Positions 16,803-26,650 of a DNA stretch of 64,000 bases are shown in pieces. The DNA is from Bryobacteraceae bacterium CoA2 C42 (GTDB lineage Bacteria; Acidobacteriota; Terriglobia; Bryobacterales; Bryobacteraceae). Where the stretch lies: assembly GCA_019931245.1 (NCBI GenBank), contig JAINDL010000019.1, forward strand, positions 120,211 through 184,210, written 5' to 3'. Made by a program: the position numbers and the translations under genes. Each line of letters starts with the position of its first letter. Positions within the stretch are counted from its first letter, which is position 1. The notes under the pieces are model-generated. The model did not search any database and had not been told where the DNA came from. It was given only the letters and a program-made list of their open reading frames with translations.

Positions 16803-18287
16803 TCAGCCCTTGGCCGGAGGCGGCAGGTCCGCCACCAGGCGCAGCGAAACACTCAGTTCGTCGAGCTGGAAGTGCGGCTTCAGGAACGATACGGCGCGGT
16901 AGGCCCCGGGCTTGCCAGGAATCTCCGAAACATCGATACGGGCTTCGCGGAGGGGGAACTTGGACTTCATCTCCGCCGAGGCGTCGTCATCGAGCAGCAC
17001 ATACTGCGAGATCCACTGATTGAGGAACGTCTCGCATTGCGAACGCGACATGAAGCTGCCGATCTTATCCCGCATCATCGCCTTCAGGTAGTGCGCAAAG
17101 CGGCTGACGGCGAGGATATAGGGCAGTTGGGCCGATAGCCGGGCGTTGGCGTTGGCCGAGTCTTTGTCATACAGCTTGGGCTTTTGCGCCGACTGGACGC
17201 TGAAGAACGCCGCGTAGTCCGTGCCCTTGCAGTGGACCAGGGGAATAAAGCCGAGATCGGCGAGTTCTTTCTCGCGGCGGTCGGTAATCGGCACTTCGGT
17301 CGGGCACTTCATCGCCACGTCGCCATCGTCGGTGCGGAAGTTGTGCACGGCCAGCCCGTCCACCAGGCCGCCACCTTCGACGCCGCGAATCGCCGCGCAC
17401 CAGTGGTGCTTGGCAAAGCTGTTGGTCAGGCGGGCGCCGAGGGCGTAGGCGGCGTTGGACCACAGGTACTTGTTGTGCTCGGTGCCATCCACGCCTTCCT
17501 GGTAGTTGAACGCTTCGACCGGCTTGGTATCGGGGCCATACGGCAGGCGGCCGAGGATCCGCGGCAGGCACAGGCCAACGTAGCGCGAGTCTTCCGAAGC
17601 CCGGAAGCTCTTCCACTTGGCGTATTCCGTGTTGTCGAAGATCTTGCCCAGGTCGCGCGGCTGATCGAGGCTGGTGAAGCTTTCAAGGTTGAACAGTTCG
17701 TTCGAGGCCGCCGTGAGGAAGGGCGCGTGTGCGGCCGCGGCCACGTTGCTGACCCGTTCGAGCAGTTCAATGTCCTCGGGGTGCTTGGTGAACTCGTAGT
17801 CACCCACCAGGGCGGCAAACGGGGCGCCTCCGAAGATGCCGAACTCCTCCTCGTACACCTTCTTAAACATGGCACTCTGGTCGAACTCCGGGGCGCGCTG
17901 CAGGTCGCGCAGCAGCTCCTTCTTCGACACATTGAGGACCTTGATCTTCAGCATTTCGCTGGTTTCCGACTGGTCCATCATGTACTTCAGCCCGCGCCAG
18001 GAGCCCTCGAGCTTCTGGAACGACGGGTGGTGCATGATTTCGTTCAACTGAATCGAAATCAGGTGGTCAATCTGCGCGATGCGGGCGTTGATCATCGCCT
18101 CGGTATCGCGCGAGATGGTCATCTGCCCTTGCAGCACCTGCTGCACGAACTCCTTGACGAGCGACTTGCCGCGCTCTTTGCTGGCCGAATCGGTCCCGAC
18201 CCGGCCCTGTTCGACAATCTGGTCGAGCAGGCCGAGTTCGAGCGTCTGCTCCTGCGCCGCCGCCTGTGCCTTCTGTGCGTCGCTCAT
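16803..18287 (-). CDS. tssC: Type VI secretion contractile sheath large subunit TssC
   Basis: 494 aa; HHPSFQKLEGSWRGLKYMMDQ..., GGAPFAALVGDYEF, LPRILGRLPYG typical of TssC/VipB. Confidence 0.97.
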   Translation of the reverse strand: MSDAQKAQAAAQEQTLELGLLDQIVEQGRVGTDSASKERGKSLVKEFVQQVLQGQMTISRDTEAMINARIAQIDHLISIQLNEIMHHPSFQKLEGSWRGLKYMMDQSETSEMLKIKVLNVSKKELLRDLQRAPEFDQSAMFKKVYEEEFGIFGGAPFAALVGDYEFTKHPEDIELLERVSNVAAAAHAPFLTAASNELFNLESFTSLDQPRDLGKIFDNTEYAKWKSFRASEDSRYVGLCLPRILGRLPYGPDTKPVEAFNYQEGVDGTEHNKYLWSNAAYALGARLTNSFAKHHWCAAIRGVEGGGLVDGLAVHNFRTDDGDVAMKCPTEVPITDRREKELADLGFIPLVHCKGTDYAAFFSVQSAQKPKLYDKDSANANARLSAQLPYILAVSRFAHYLKAMMRDKIGSFMSRSQCETFLNQWISQYVLLDDDASAEMKSKFPLREARIDVSEIPGKPGAYRAVSFLKPHFQLDELSVSLRLVADLPPPAKG

Positions 18288-18802
18288 TACTCAGTGCCCC
18301 CCGTGCCGAGTTCGGCCTTGAGTTTGTCCATCTTGCCGGCGTCCTTCAGCGTTTCCATCAGGGTCTCTTCCAACTTTTCGTTGGTCTGCAGAGTGCCGCG
18401 TAGGTCGGAAAGACGCGTCCGGAGGTCGAGCAGCTCCTTGAGGGGCTTCACCTGCCGGGCGACGTTCTCCGGATTGAAGTCATCGAGGCTGGCGAACTTC
18501 AGGTCGACCTTCAACTGTCCCGCATCGGCGTCCTCGCTCAGTTTATTCTCAACTGAGAAGGCCAAATGGGGCTTCATTCCTTCCAGGACCTGGTCGAAGT
18601 TGTCAGGATTCACCTCGACAAACTTCCGGTCGCGGAGTCGGGGCAGGGGTTCCACGGGCTGGCCGGTGAAATCTCCCAGAACCCCCATTACGAACGGCAG
18701 CTCTTTGAGTTCAATCGCGTCTCCTATTTCGACGTCATAGGTGATCTGCACTCGCGGCGGCCGAACACGATCCAATTTGTGCTGCGTGCTCTCTCTTGCC
18801 AT
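18287..18802 (-). CDS. tssB: Type VI secretion contractile sheath small subunit TssB
   Basis: 171 aa; RVQITYDVEIGDAIELKELPFVMGVLGDFTG typical of TssB/VipA; overlaps tssC start (TAATG). Confidence 0.96.
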   Translation of the reverse strand: MARESTQHKLDRVRPPRVQITYDVEIGDAIELKELPFVMGVLGDFTGQPVEPLPRLRDRKFVEVNPDNFDQVLEGMKPHLAFSVENKLSEDADAGQLKVDLKFASLDDFNPENVARQVKPLKELLDLRTRLSDLRGTLQTNEKLEETLMETLKDAGKMDKLKAELGTGGTE

Positions 18803-19124
18803 AAGGTCCTCGTAGTTCTCCTGAGGCGATGCCTGGTAAAGTCTCTGATGGAGGTGCCGAAAAGGCGCTCAGACTCGGCGCGCCTGTCTTCACTCGATCT
18901 GGAGATCCAGAGGGAGTATATCGGTGCCTCACAGGCCAGTCAAGTGAATTAAGGTATCATTGCGGCCCGCCCAGACTCTTTACCAGTAACGGCTCATAGG
19001 GAACGCGGATTCAGTGCCCTATTTGGATCAGAAATCGCAAAAATATTCACCGCCCGCGTTCAAACTCTCGTGCTGTCTTCCTTCGATTCGTTTCTACAAA
19101 TCCGCGGCGGCGTAGAATAGAAAA

Positions 19125-19901
19125 ATGAATGATGGTCTGACAATCGCGGGTCGCCCCTTCCGCTCCCGCCTCCTGGTGGGTACTGGCAAGTACCGGTCGC
19201 ACCAGGAGATGGCCGCGTGTCACGAAGCCTCCGGCGCCGAAGTGGTCACGGTAGCGGTCCGCCGGGTCAACCTGACCGATCGCACGCGCGAGTCCCTGCT
19301 CGACTATATCCCGCGCGACCGGTACTTCCTGCTCCCCAATACCGCCGCCTGCTACAACGCCGACGAGGCGATCCGTGCCGCCCGCCTCGGTCGCGAGGTA
19401 GGGCTGTCCCACTGGGTGAAGCTCGAAGTCATCGGGGACCCGGAGACCCTGTTCCCGGATAACGAAGGCCTGCTCGAAGCCACCCGCGTACTCGCCAAGG
19501 AGGGCTTCGTGGTCCTGCCCTACACCACCGACGACCTGATCAACGCCCGCAAGCTGATCGACGCCGGCGCCGCGGCCGTCATGCCACTCGCCGCGCCCAT
19601 CGGCTCCGGACTCGGCATTCAGAACCTGACCAACCTGCGCATCCTGCGCGAAAAGATCACGGCCGTGCCGCTCATCGTCGACGCCGGTGTCGGAACCGCC
19701 AGCGATGCCGTCATCGCCATGGAGTTGGGTTACGACGGCATCCTGATGAACACGGCCATTGCCGAAGCTACCGATGCCCCGCGCATGGCCGCCGCCATGA
19801 ACCACGCTGTCCACGCCGGGCGACTCGCCTTCCAGGCCGGCCGCATGCCCCGCCGGCTCTACGCCAGCGCCTCGAGCCCCCTAACCGGCATCAGCCGGTA
19901 G
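19125..19901 (+). CDS. thiG: Thiazole synthase ThiG
   Basis: 258 aa; LLVGTGKYRSHQEMAACHEASGAEVVTVAVRRVN, VKLEVIGD, AVMPLAAPIGSGLGIQN, PLIVDAGVGTASDA are ThiG hallmarks. Confidence 0.96.
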   Translation: MNDGLTIAGRPFRSRLLVGTGKYRSHQEMAACHEASGAEVVTVAVRRVNLTDRTRESLLDYIPRDRYFLLPNTAACYNADEAIRAARLGREVGLSHWVKLEVIGDPETLFPDNEGLLEATRVLAKEGFVVLPYTTDDLINARKLIDAGAAAVMPLAAPIGSGLGIQNLTNLRILREKITAVPLIVDAGVGTASDAVIAMELGYDGILMNTAIAEATDAPRMAAAMNHAVHAGRLAFQAGRMPRRLYASASSPLTGISR

Positions 19902-21473
19902 CAGCCCCCGCTCTTCCGCCCCTGCCCGGGCCTCGCGCCACAACTCCCGCACCACGTGCATGGCCGTCCACTGGCACGCTCCAGGGCCCGCCCAGGCGCT
20001 CATCCACCGGCGCCGCATCTCCGGCGGCACCGGCCGCCCATGCACCCAATCGCTCAGCGCCCCGGTCTGCCCGCGCGAGGTAAAGAACCATTCCCCCACG
20101 CCCCACTCTTCAGCCGCGCGGCCCAAGGCGACCTGTTCAGCCAACTCCCAATGTGCCTCCCCGCCTTTGCCTTCCGGGGTAATCCACAGCGCCAACCGGT
20201 CACAAATTTCCGCCCGCAGCGCCTGCCGGGCGGGCGCTGGACGCTCCAGCCAGCCCGCGGCCAGCACCTGGCCGAGCAGAATAGGATACGCCGCCGCCAG
20301 ACGCACCCACGCCTCCGGATCCTGTCCCTGCAGGGACGCCGCCCGCAGTATCGCGTCGGCCTCCTCCGCGCTCGCCCACCAGTTCCCGAAAAACTCCTGG
20401 AACAGCTCCGCCGTGGCCGGACCTCCCGGCGCCTCGAGGCCCTCCGGGCCATCCGCCGCCAGCCACGCGGCCAGCGCAGCCTCCGGCTCAGCCTTGACCC
20501 GACGCGCCACTGCCCGCTTCACCAACCCATTGAAGACCGGCGCCCGGGACCATCGCAACCATCCCGCGAGGTTCTCCCAGCCTTCGGCGATCAGCACCAC
20601 CTCGGCCAGATCGGCCTCGGAACGAAACGTCGATCCCAGACAAACCCCGGCTCGCTCGAGCGATACGCCCAGAACACTCTGAGCATCGGCGATACCCTCC
20701 ACCCGCCAACTCTGCTCCGACCCGCCGCGCAGCGCATAACCAACCGGCCCAGCCTCTTCCCGCTGCCATAGCCACACCCGGTCCGTCGCCGAGAGCGGCA
20801 CCGGATAAGCCATCGTCAACTCCAGCGTGTTCGAACCCGCCACCGCGAATCCGCTGAACGCGTTGACCGGATCGGGCGGCGTCAACGCAATCACCGGCCG
20901 CTGCAGGGCTGGTACCGCCAAACCCGCCGGCAAACTGATCCAGGGCCGTTCGCCCCCCACCCGCGCCACCGGCCACGCCCGGCCCGCCGGCCTGCCCACG
21001 GCAGCCACGGCCTGCGCAAACGGCAACTGCCAGGAGACGTGCTCCACCACCTTCCGCCGGACAGCCGCTCCAAACGCCACCTCCAGCGTGTCCAGATGCT
21101 CTTTAAACCACGATGGCGCCTGATCGCCCGGCTCAATGCCTAACTGACGGCAGCAGGCCTCCAGGTCCCGCCGCACCCGCGGCAGCAGCGGAACCGAACG
21201 CCCCAGCATCTCCGCCAGTTGCAGCGCGTACACGATCCCCCCGGCCGCCAACGAGGCAATCATCGCCGAGGGCAGCGGCAGATCCTCCAGCCGCGCCAGC
21301 CACGTCCATGGAAACTGCATCCGCGGAATCCCCGGATTCTGCGGGTTCCTCGCACCCGACAGTAACTCTGACAGTCGGTTTATCCGCCCGCCGTCGTTCC
21401 CCGCCGCGGGTATCGGCGCGCCAAGAACGACTTCAATGCCGGAACCCGGCAGGGCAATGTGGGGAAGCGCCAT
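19881..21473 (-). CDS. Hypothetical protein (~530 aa)
   Basis: Long ORF with plausible ATG (MALPHIALPGSGIEVVLG) at 21473; no family recognised. Convergent with thiG, 21-bp 3' overlap. Confidence 0.65.
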   Translation of the reverse strand: MALPHIALPGSGIEVVLGAPIPAAGNDGGRINRLSELLSGARNPQNPGIPRMQFPWTWLARLEDLPLPSAMIASLAAGGIVYALQLAEMLGRSVPLLPRVRRDLEACCRQLGIEPGDQAPSWFKEHLDTLEVAFGAAVRRKVVEHVSWQLPFAQAVAAVGRPAGRAWPVARVGGERPWISLPAGLAVPALQRPVIALTPPDPVNAFSGFAVAGSNTLELTMAYPVPLSATDRVWLWQREEAGPVGYALRGGSEQSWRVEGIADAQSVLGVSLERAGVCLGSTFRSEADLAEVVLIAEGWENLAGWLRWSRAPVFNGLVKRAVARRVKAEPEAALAAWLAADGPEGLEAPGGPATAELFQEFFGNWWASAEEADAILRAASLQGQDPEAWVRLAAAYPILLGQVLAAGWLERPAPARQALRAEICDRLALWITPEGKGGEAHWELAEQVALGRAAEEWGVGEWFFTSRGQTGALSDWVHGRPVPPEMRRRWMSAWAGPGACQWTAMHVVRELWREARAGAEERGLLPADAG

Positions 21474-21754
21474 AGACTCTCCAGACCTCACCCTAGGTAT
21501 CGGCGGTATGCCTTCTAAGGTTTAGGCCATAGCGGCCTTTAAGGTCCGCGAGAATCGAAGCACGGCGAGGGGCCGGGCGATCGGCCCCTGCGGCGCTCCC
21601 ATCCGGCATCCGCAGGGCACCGCGCGCACGATACGAGGCGCTCAACCACCACAGAAACCGTTCCGGGAGACGACCTGGTTGGCAACGCTGGGCAACCCTT
21701 TGTTGGAGCGGTTCCCGATGGGAGACCGGGCTGGACGTGATACCTTACGCTCTG

Positions 21755-22558
21755 ATGACACAGTCCTCCCGAGCCGGGGTCCGTGTGCTCTTGTGGCTGC
21801 TTCCGGCCATCGCCTCGGCGCAGATCCCCAAGCTGACGACAACGCCCACGATTGACGGCAACCTGAGCGAATGGAAGCGCCTGGCCCACAACGACGGCCT
21901 GTGGGATATCGAGCGGCTGCGGCGGTCGCCGTGGTACGAACCGGAAAGGAATCGGATCACGCTGCATCCGGGCGAGACCGCGGCGCCGGAGCAGGACCTG
22001 GCCGCGCGCTACTACACCGCCTGGGACGACACCTCCATTTATCTCGGCGCGGAGGTCACCGACAACGTCAACGACGTCGCCGACCGGGCCCACGAGCCCA
22101 AGCGCTGGTATTACAAGGATGCCATCTGCTGGTTTATCGAAGCCCCGCGCCTCGCCCGCGGCCAAAACTTCGGCGAACGCGATAACGCTTTCTGTTTCGT
22201 CGCCGACCCGGCCAAGCCGCCCTACGCCGCCTGGTGGCGCCACGGCGCGCCGGGTGGCAAAACCTATCTCGAAGAGCCGATCCCGGCCGGAGCCGTCGCG
22301 TGGGCGGTGAAGCCGAACCCGCAAGGCTTCACGTTCGAAGCTCGCGTGGCGATGGCGCCGACGTTCGGGGTGAGCAGCCCGGCGTGGCGCGCGCCGAGAA
22401 TCGGCGACACCTACGGCCTGACGATTGTCCACACCGATCCCGATGGCGGCGAGTACGGCGGGCATTTTCTGATCTATGGCCGGGGGGATAACGATGCGTC
22501 GTGGACGGCATTTACGCTCACCGGGCCGATCGCTCCGGTGGAGCGCCAGCCCAAGTAG
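21755..22558 (+). CDS. CBM9-like carbohydrate-binding secreted protein
   Basis: Signal peptide plus IPKLTTTPTIDGNLSEWKRL...YYTAWDDTSIYLGAEVTDN...DAICWFIEAP...FTFEARVAM, CBM9-like pattern. Confidence 0.85.
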   Translation: MTQSSRAGVRVLLWLLPAIASAQIPKLTTTPTIDGNLSEWKRLAHNDGLWDIERLRRSPWYEPERNRITLHPGETAAPEQDLAARYYTAWDDTSIYLGAEVTDNVNDVADRAHEPKRWYYKDAICWFIEAPRLARGQNFGERDNAFCFVADPAKPPYAAWWRHGAPGGKTYLEEPIPAGAVAWAVKPNPQGFTFEARVAMAPTFGVSSPAWRAPRIGDTYGLTIVHTDPDGGEYGGHFLIYGRGDNDASWTAFTLTGPIAPVERQPK

Positions 22559-22572
22559 AATCAAACAGTATC

Positions 22573-24858
22573 ATGCGATTCGCCGTCTCCGTCTTATTCG
22601 CGCACTTACTCGCGCCCGATGTTCCGGCGCAGGATGTCCGCGCTCTCTATGACAGCCAGTGCGCCGTCTGCCACGGCAGCGACGCGCGCGGCACCGAGCG
22701 CGGGCCGAACCTGACGAATTCGCGACGGCTGCGGACGAACAGTTTCGACCAGACCCGGGAGACGATTCGCAACGGGGTGCCCGCGCGCGGGATGCCGGCC
22801 TTTCCGCGCCTGGCGGCGGCGGAGCTGGAGCAGTTGACGAAGTTCGTGCGCGCCTACTCGGCGCCCGCCGCGGGTAACATTCCGGCGGGGGACCGGGCGG
22901 CTGGCGAGCGGTTCTTTTTCGGGGAAGGCGGGTGTGCGTCCTGCCACATGGTGGGGGGACGGGGCGAGGCCCGGGGGCCGGATCTGTCGAGCATCGGCAA
23001 CGAGCTGACCGTGGCCGAAATCACCGAGGCGCTCGCGAACCCGGGCGCGAAGGTGCGGCCCGGCTATGAGCCGGCGCGGGTGCGGACGGCCGACGGGCGG
23101 GAGTTGCGTGGCTTCGCCCGCAACCGCAGCCGCTACAACCTGCAACTGCAGGACTTGAGCGGCCGCTTCCACCTGCTCAACCAGCGGGAGCTGCGGGAGG
23201 TGCAGATCGAGACCGGTTCGGCCATGCCCCGGGCCAAGTGCGGCGACTGCCGCGACGTGATGGCGTACCTGGCGGGCCTGACCGGGCCGGTGGCGGGGCG
23301 GCCGGCGCGGGCATGGGCAAACGAGACCGGGAAGCTCGCGGCGAACCCGCACGATTGGCCCACCTACCACGGCGCGCTCACCGGAAACCGGCATAGTCCG
23401 CTGGGGCAGATCACCCCGGCCAACGTCGCGAAGCTACAGCTGGCGTGGGTCTACCCGATTGACCACAACACGCTGGAGCTGACGCCGGTGGTGATCGATG
23501 GGGTCATGTATATCACCGGACCGAATCAGGTGCACGCCCTCGATGCGCGGGCCGGCCGCACGATCTGGAAATACGAGCGGCCGCGGTCCCCCGAAACGAA
23601 GGGCGATCCGGCCAAGGGCACCAACCGCGGCGTGGCGGTGTTGGGCGACCGGGTGTTCGTCGTTACGGACAACGCGCACCTGCTAGCGCTGCATCGGGTG
23701 ACGGGCGCGCTGCTTTGGGAGTCGGTGATCACCGAGGGTGTGGCGGACAAGACGAATATCGGCAACACGGCCGCGCCGCTGATTGTCAACGATCTGGTGG
23801 TGGCCGGGGTGTCCGGCGGCGACCTGGGCATGCGGGGGTTCCTGGACGCCTACAAGGCCTCGACCGGCGAACGGGTCTGGCGATTCTGGACGGTCCCGAA
23901 GCCGGGCGAACCGCTGTCGGAGACCTGGCAGGGCACCGCGCTTGGCGAGTTCGGCGGGGGCGGCGCGACGTGGATGACGGGGACGTTTGACCCGGAAACC
24001 AACACCGTCTTCTGGGGCACGGGCAACCCGTATCCGGCGATGAACGGAGACCAGCGCAAAGGCGACAACCTCTACTCGGATTCGGTGATCGCGCTCGATG
24101 CCGCAACCGGCAAGCTCAAGTGGCACTATCAGTTCACCCCCCATGACCTGTACGACTGGGACGCGGGGCAGACGCCGCTGCTCGTCAACCGCACGTACCG
24201 CGGGCGGGAGCGGAAGCTGCTGATTCAGGCCAATCGGAACGGTTTTCTGTACGTGTTCGACCGCACGACGGGCGAACTGCTGCTGGGCGAGAAGTTCGTC
24301 GATAAGCTGACGTGGGCGACGGGCATTGGCAAGGACGGGCGGCCGATCGTCGTACCGGGGCTCGAGCCGCAGCGGGACGGCACGAAGGTCTGCCCGAATG
24401 TTTTGGGCGCAACGAACTGGCCGTCCATGGCGCTGAGCCCGGAGACGGGCCTGTTCTACCTGCAGACGCGGGAGGCCTGCGGGATCTACACGAAGCCGCC
24501 GAGTTGGAATCCGAAGCCGATTGCGCTGGAGCCGGGGCAGATGTTTCTGCGGGCGATTGATATTGAAACGGGCAAGCGGGTGTGGGAGGTGGGCCAGCAG
24601 GGCCCGGCCGACAGTTGGGGCGGGGTGCTTTCGACCGGTGGGGTGATCTTCTTTGGGGAGGACAGCGGGGCGCTGGGCGCCGTGGATGCACGGACGGGCA
24701 AAGACCTATGGCACATCCAGACGAACGCATCGGCGGCGCTGGGGGACGGGCACAGCTGGCGCTCTTCGCCGATGACGTTCGCGGCGGCGGGCCGGCAGTA
24801 TCTGGCGTTTGCGGCGGGGCCGAATATCCTGTGCTTCACGCTCCCGGAGGGCCAGTAG
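22573..24858 (+). CDS. Secreted c-type cytochrome / PQQ-dependent dehydrogenase fusion
   Basis: Two N-terminal CXXCH motifs (CAVCH, CASCH) followed by an alcohol-dehydrogenase-like PQQ propeller (ALDARAGRTIWKYE, VIALDAATGKLKWHYQFTPHDLYDWDAG). Likely start MRFAVSVLF at 22573. Confidence 0.88.
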   Translation: MRFAVSVLFAHLLAPDVPAQDVRALYDSQCAVCHGSDARGTERGPNLTNSRRLRTNSFDQTRETIRNGVPARGMPAFPRLAAAELEQLTKFVRAYSAPAAGNIPAGDRAAGERFFFGEGGCASCHMVGGRGEARGPDLSSIGNELTVAEITEALANPGAKVRPGYEPARVRTADGRELRGFARNRSRYNLQLQDLSGRFHLLNQRELREVQIETGSAMPRAKCGDCRDVMAYLAGLTGPVAGRPARAWANETGKLAANPHDWPTYHGALTGNRHSPLGQITPANVAKLQLAWVYPIDHNTLELTPVVIDGVMYITGPNQVHALDARAGRTIWKYERPRSPETKGDPAKGTNRGVAVLGDRVFVVTDNAHLLALHRVTGALLWESVITEGVADKTNIGNTAAPLIVNDLVVAGVSGGDLGMRGFLDAYKASTGERVWRFWTVPKPGEPLSETWQGTALGEFGGGGATWMTGTFDPETNTVFWGTGNPYPAMNGDQRKGDNLYSDSVIALDAATGKLKWHYQFTPHDLYDWDAGQTPLLVNRTYRGRERKLLIQANRNGFLYVFDRTTGELLLGEKFVDKLTWATGIGKDGRPIVVPGLEPQRDGTKVCPNVLGATNWPSMALSPETGLFYLQTREACGIYTKPPSWNPKPIALEPGQMFLRAIDIETGKRVWEVGQQGPADSWGGVLSTGGVIFFGEDSGALGAVDARTGKDLWHIQTNASAALGDGHSWRSSPMTFAAAGRQYLAFAAGPNILCFTLPEGQ

Positions 24859-24859
24859 A

Positions 24860-26650
24860 TCAGTTCTTGAGCCAGGTGGTCATCCAGCGGAGGTTACGTT
24901 CCATGAGATCGCGCTGGTGGGCTTTCTCGGTGATGCCGTGGCCTTCGCGAGGGTAGACGACGTACTCGACGGGGATTTCGCGGTCGCGGAGGGATTGATA
25001 GATCGGGGCGGTGTACTGCCAGTCGAGAGCGCCGATCTGCAGGAGCGTCGGGGTGGTGATGTCCTTCAGCTTGTGGCCGTAGGAGTGGCGGAGGTAGTTT
25101 TCGGGCACTTCGTGCGGCTTGCCGCCGAAGTAGGTCCAGAGGACTTCGCGGGCGCCGTTGAACTCGCCGTAGTACGCGAGCCAGTCGACGGAGGGAGCGC
25201 CGACGGAGGCGGCCCGGAACCGTTTGGTCTGGGCGATGGTGGCGCCGGAGAGGTAGCCGCCGTAGCTCCAGCCCATGACGCCGAGGCGCTGGGGATCGGC
25301 GATGCCGCGGCGGACGAGTTCGTCGAGGCCAGTCATGAGGTCATCGAAGTCGCCGATGCCCTGGGCGAGGGTGTTTTTGTGGCGGAACTCGGCGCCGTAG
25401 TTGGCGCTGCCGCGGAAGTTGGGGGCGAAGACGGCGAAGCCTTGCTCGAGGAAGGCCACGGTGGGGTAGGTGCGGCCGTTGGGGAAGGCGGTGAGGGCGA
25501 CGCCGGTGGGGCCACCGTGGAGTTCGGTGAGGACGGGGACGGGACGACCGGGCTGAAAATTAAAGGGCAGCCAGAGGACGCCTTCGACGGCGAGGCCATC
25601 GCGGGCCTTCCAGCGCACCACTTCGCTCTTGACGGGCGGGAGGGCGGCCAGGGGGGCGAAGACCTGCGTGAGGGTGCTTTCGCGGCCGGCTTCCCAGAGG
25701 ACGATTTCGGGGGGATGGGCGGGGTGAGTTTTGAGGAAGACGGCGCGGGAGAGGTCGTGGCTGAAACTGGCCGCGCCGGAGATCTGTTCGGCGAGGCGGG
25801 TGGCTTGGCCGGTGGGTAGGTGGAGCTCCCAGAGATCGTCCTGGGTGCCCTGGCCGGCGGTGAAGCGGAGGCGCTGGCCGTCGGGCGACCAGGCGTAAGC
25901 GTTGCCGTTGCGGAAGAGGTCGAAAGGCAGGAGGCGGGTAAGATACTGGATTTCCCCGCCGCCGGAGGGGACGAAGCCGATCTGGCGCTCGTTGAAGTAG
26001 TTGAGCGAGCCGCACTGGGAGTGGAAGACGATGTGCTTGCCGCCGGGGGAGTAGGCGGGTTCGGCATCGCGGCCGGGCTGGGTGACGAGCGGGGTTTCGG
26101 CGCCGGTGGCGAGGTCGATTTCGAGGATATCGACGTGGAAGATGTCTTCCGGTTTGGGGGTACGCTGGACGGCGATGGCGGCGCGCTTGCCGTTGGGGGA
26201 GAGGGCGTAGGAGAGGACGTGGCGGGTAGGGCCGGTGAGGCGGCGGGGCGGGGCGCCGGAGAGAGGTTGGAGAAAGAGTCCGGTATAGCGGCTGGTGTCG
26301 CGGTTGACGATGGGGTCGACCGGGGGCGGGTTATCGGTGGCGAGATAGGCGAAGGCCTTGCCGTCGGGGGACCAGGAGTAGGCGTTGACGGCGGCGCCGT
26401 AGGAGTGTTTGCCGAGGCGGATTTTGCCGTTGGCGAGGTAGGCGAGGAGTTTGCCGTTGGGGGACCAGCGGGGGCGACTGCCCGCGGCGACGGCGACAGG
26501 TGGGCCGGCGGGGAGGGCGGCGCGGTGGACCTGGCCATTGAGGACGTAGGCGTAGGCGGCGCCGTCGGGGCGGATTTGAGGGTCGCCGAGGGCGGGCAGG
26601 GCCAGAAGGGTTTCGATGGTCCAGACCGCGGCGGCGAGGGCGCTAAACAA
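24860..26650 (-). CDS. S9 family (prolyl oligopeptidase/DPP-like) serine peptidase
   Basis: VMGWSYGGYLSG nucleophile, D and H motifs (LQIGALDWQY, PREGHGI); WD40-like/TolB beta-propeller upstream. Probable TTG start at 26650 preceded by AAGGAG within the end of the DUF1501 gene. Confidence 0.9.
   Translation of the reverse strand: MFSALAAAVWTIETLLALPALGDPQIRPDGAAYAYVLNGQVHRAALPAGPPVAVAAGSRPRWSPNGKLLAYLANGKIRLGKHSYGAAVNAYSWSPDGKAFAYLATDNPPPVDPIVNRDTSRYTGLFLQPLSGAPPRRLTGPTRHVLSYALSPNGKRAAIAVQRTPKPEDIFHVDILEIDLATGAETPLVTQPGRDAEPAYSPGGKHIVFHSQCGSLNYFNERQIGFVPSGGGEIQYLTRLLPFDLFRNGNAYAWSPDGQRLRFTAGQGTQDDLWELHLPTGQATRLAEQISGAASFSHDLSRAVFLKTHPAHPPEIVLWEAGRESTLTQVFAPLAALPPVKSEVVRWKARDGLAVEGVLWLPFNFQPGRPVPVLTELHGGPTGVALTAFPNGRTYPTVAFLEQGFAVFAPNFRGSANYGAEFRHKNTLAQGIGDFDDLMTGLDELVRRGIADPQRLGVMGWSYGGYLSGATIAQTKRFRAASVGAPSVDWLAYYGEFNGAREVLWTYFGGKPHEVPENYLRHSYGHKLKDITTPTLLQIGALDWQYTAPIYQSLRDREIPVEYVVYPREGHGITEKAHQRDLMERNLRWMTTWLKN

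Noticed and set aside
1739-18802. Interpreting the locus as an eCIS/phage tail rather than a T6SS
   Set aside because: Presence of Hcp, TssA, TssE-G, TagJ, ClpV and VgrG with canonical TssB/TssC is diagnostic for T6SS; a LysM protein alone is insufficient for eCIS.
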